From the NCBI GenBank assembly GCA_963717455.1, contig OY970336.1, forward strand, positions 4,030,001-4,094,000: a stretch of DNA of 64,000 nt, read 5' to 3'. The translations under genes were made by a program, and so were the position numbers. The DNA is from Bog-473 sp963717455 (lineage in GTDB: Bacteria > Actinomycetota > Acidimicrobiia > Acidimicrobiales > RAAP-2). Below the pieces are notes generated by a model. That model made no database searches, was not told the DNA's origin, and worked only from the letters and a program-made list of their open reading frames with translations. Shown here piece by piece: positions 62,403-64,000 of this stretch (positions are counted from its first letter, which is position 1; every line of letters starts with the position of its first letter).

Positions 62403-63278
62403 ATGAAGGCCGAAGGGTTCCCCATCGACGCGGCGTGCGAGGCGGCTGAGGTCTCGACGTCGGCCTACTACGACTGGGCGGCGCGCTCGGGCCCGACCGA
62501 CGCCGAGTGGGACGAGGCGCTGCTCGTCAACGAGATGCTCGAGATCCACCACGGCCTCGACGACACCTACGGGTCTCCGCGCATGACCGACGAGCTGGCT
62601 CGACGGGGGTTCTGCGACAACCACAAGCGCATCGAGCGCCTGATGGCCCTCTACGGCCTCTTCGCCAAGGACGGCCGGCGCCGAAAGGTCCGCACCACCA
62701 TCCCCGACGTCAGCGCCCCGCCGCTCCCGGACCTGGTCAAGCGGGACTTCAGCGTCGGCGCGCCCGGCGAGCGCACCTGTGGAGACATCACCTACATCCC
62801 GACTCAGGAGGGCTGGCTCTACCTGGCCGACGTGCTCGATCTCGGATCTCGCCGTGTTGTCGGCTTCGCCATGGCCGAGCACATGCGCACCGAACTGGTG
62901 GCGGGGGCCCTCGACATGGCCGTCGCCGCTCGCGGTGGTGAGGTCACCGGCATGATCTTCCACCACGACCGCGGGACCCAGTACATGTCGAGGGACTTCC
63001 GCGAGCTCTGCGACAGGTACCAAGTGGCCCAATCGGTCGGACGCATCGGCTCGAGCCAGGACAACGCGGTGGCTGAATCGTTCTGGGCCAGCCTCAAACG
63101 AGAGCTCGTCAGTCGCTGTCGCTTCGCGTCGAGAGCAGAGGCTCGCCGGGCCATCATCGCTTGGATCAACCATTACAACGCGGTGCGCCTGCACTCCTCC
63201 CTTGGAAACGTCCCGCCCATCGAGTGGGAACTGCGACAGCACGCTGCCCTGCAGACCAGAACGTCAGAAGCGGCATGA
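62403..63278 (+). CDS. IS3 family transposase OrfB (DDE)
   Basis: A 291-residue catalytic subunit. HTH_21 region with GSPRMTDELARRGFCDNHKR, then the DDE core: Asp in CGDITYIPTQEGWLYLADVL, Asp in FHHDRGTQYMS, and Glu in DNAVAESFWASLKRELV. The frame is open further upstream (LSRYRFVSTMK), in the -1/+1 relation to orfA usual for IS3, so the real product is probably an OrfAB fusion. Appears intact. Confidence 0.92.
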   Translation: MKAEGFPIDAACEAAEVSTSAYYDWAARSGPTDAEWDEALLVNEMLEIHHGLDDTYGSPRMTDELARRGFCDNHKRIERLMALYGLFAKDGRRRKVRTTIPDVSAPPLPDLVKRDFSVGAPGERTCGDITYIPTQEGWLYLADVLDLGSRRVVGFAMAEHMRTELVAGALDMAVAARGGEVTGMIFHHDRGTQYMSRDFRELCDRYQVAQSVGRIGSSQDNAVAESFWASLKRELVSRCRFASRAEARRAIIAWINHYNAVRLHSSLGNVPPIEWELRQHAALQTRTSEAA

Positions 63279-63420
63279 AACCGTCCTCTCAGATCCCCTC
63301 AGAAGCTCTCAAATCGACCGCGTCGCACCAACCCCCGGCAGATCGCCGTCATCAACACGTACCATCAACCCAACAACCACCTGTCCGGCTAAGGGCCCGC
63401 CGCGGGATAGGTCGCGCGAT

Positions 63421-64000
63421 TCACAGCTCGATGCTGTAGTTCCACTCACCGTGCCAGTTGTGTGGTCGCAGCGCGATGGCCGCGTACTCATCGTCGCTGA
63501 TCTTGACTCCGGTCGGGTACCAGTTCGGGTCGTAGCCGCACTGGACGGTGAGACCAGTCTTGGTCTTGGTGGCGGCGATGAGCTCGACGATGGTGCGAAT
63601 GTCGGTCAGCGAGCGACCGCGCCAGTTGAGCGAGATGAAGCTGAAGAGACGGTGCTCGATCTTGTTCCACTTCGACGTGCCGGGTGGATAGTGACAGACC
63701 GTGATGGAGAGGCCCGTTTCCTCGGCGAGCTGGGCCAGGTGGTACTTGAAGGCCCGCACCCTCGGGCCGTTGGACCCACCGGCATCCGCGGTGATGAGGA
63801 GCGTGGAGGCGTCTGGGAAGCGGTCCCGGCCCATCTGGTCCCACCAGCGGCGGATCGATTCGACGGCGAACTCGGCGGTGTCAGCGGTGTCGCCAACCGA
63901 AACCCAGCCCTCGTCGTTGCCGACGTCGTAGACCCCATAGGGGATGGCCTTGGCGAACTCACCAAGGGCCCGATCGGCGAAGTCGTGCACGTTCACTCGG
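63421..64000 (-). CDS. ISAzo13-type transposase, C-terminal part (runs off window edge)
   Basis: The last ~193 residues of a transposase of the ISAzo13/Rhodopirellula type: YGVYDVGNDEGWVSVGDTAD, SLLITADAGGSNGPR-like TLLITADAGGSNGPRVRAFK, VCHYPPGTSKWNKIEHRLFS and CGYDPNWYPTGVKISDDEY. The catalytic Asp (ADAGGSNG) and Glu (NKIEHRLF) are present. The N-terminal half lies beyond base 64000. The right end of the IS3 element lies 32 bp from its stop. Confidence 0.88.
   Translation of the reverse strand, partial: RVNVHDFADRALGEFAKAIPYGVYDVGNDEGWVSVGDTADTAEFAVESIRRWWDQMGRDRFPDASTLLITADAGGSNGPRVRAFKYHLAQLAEETGLSITVCHYPPGTSKWNKIEHRLFSFISLNWRGRSLTDIRTIVELIAATKTKTGLTVQCGYDPNWYPTGVKISDDEYAAIALRPHNWHGEWNYSIEL

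Larger units (their letters stand above)
62023..63389 (+). mobile_element. IS3 family insertion sequence
   Basis: Two overlapping-type genes (orfA, orfB) lie between short inverted ends containing GCCGGACA (62023-62030) and TGTCCGGC (63382-63389). Exact borders are approximate and no target duplication was identified. It sits beside a second, unrelated transposase gene. Confidence 0.7.

Overview
The window is GC-rich DNA from an actinomycete-like bacterium (Actinomycetota). Evidence: many GTG starts, 4-bp ATGA/GTGA overlaps between cotranscribed genes, a mycothiol-dependent (DinB/MDMPI) family enzyme, and Actinobacteria-type two-component and SigE-like sigma genes. Acidimicrobiia is a guess from gene content, not a demonstration. 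No rRNA, tRNA or CRISPR array was found.

1-13.3 kb: a long minus-strand catabolic and uptake locus. It holds an alpha/beta hydrolase, an FAH-family hydrolase, an amidohydrolase, RidA, an MFS permease, an SDR dehydrogenase, a GntR regulator, a complete LivFGMHK-type ABC importer and three proteins of the PqqC/TenA-like (heme-oxygenase-like di-iron) fold. The substrate is unknown. It is followed by a sucrase/ferredoxin-like protein and an NAD-dependent formate dehydrogenase.

16.4-31 kb: accessory DNA. It carries a broken tyrosine recombinase, zinc-ribbon and NERD proteins, and a 204-206 bp MITE whose terminal repeats match a 1.18 kb DDE insertion sequence. That IS truncates a UvrD-like helicase. 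Housekeeping genes lie between (sppA, thioesterase, SDR).

31-36 kb: Hsp20, a ferredoxin, DUF169, NfuA, an ATP-grasp ligase and a B12-binding radical SAM protein ending in a CCSEP tail.

37-43.5 kb: an MMPL/RND exporter divergent from a NarL-type two-component pair, with a palindromic candidate operator between them, then GNAT and YciI/muconolactone isomerase-like genes.

43.5-47.2 kb: a gene for a fused CDGSH/4Fe-4S/CDGSH/truncated-hemoglobin protein is split by a ~1.76 kb element that encodes an unrecognised 538-residue protein. Removing the element restores the reading frame exactly.

47-53 kb: a GlcG-like protein, a MacB-like ABC exporter, a DUF998-like membrane protein and a TetR regulator, with a 215-bp direct repeat.

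53.7-59.6 kb: an OmpR-type two-component system divergent from a tightly overlapped electron-transfer operon (small anchored protein, ApbE, ferric-reductase-like membrane protein, NuoF-like flavoprotein, ferredoxin). 60-64 kb: a beta-propeller membrane protein with a sigma factor interrupted by an amber codon, an IS3 element and an ISAzo13-type transposase running off the edge.

At least ten otherwise well-conserved genes carry single-base frameshifts, several in homopolymers. Either the assembly has uncorrected indels or the region is decaying; this matters for every 'pseudogene' entry.
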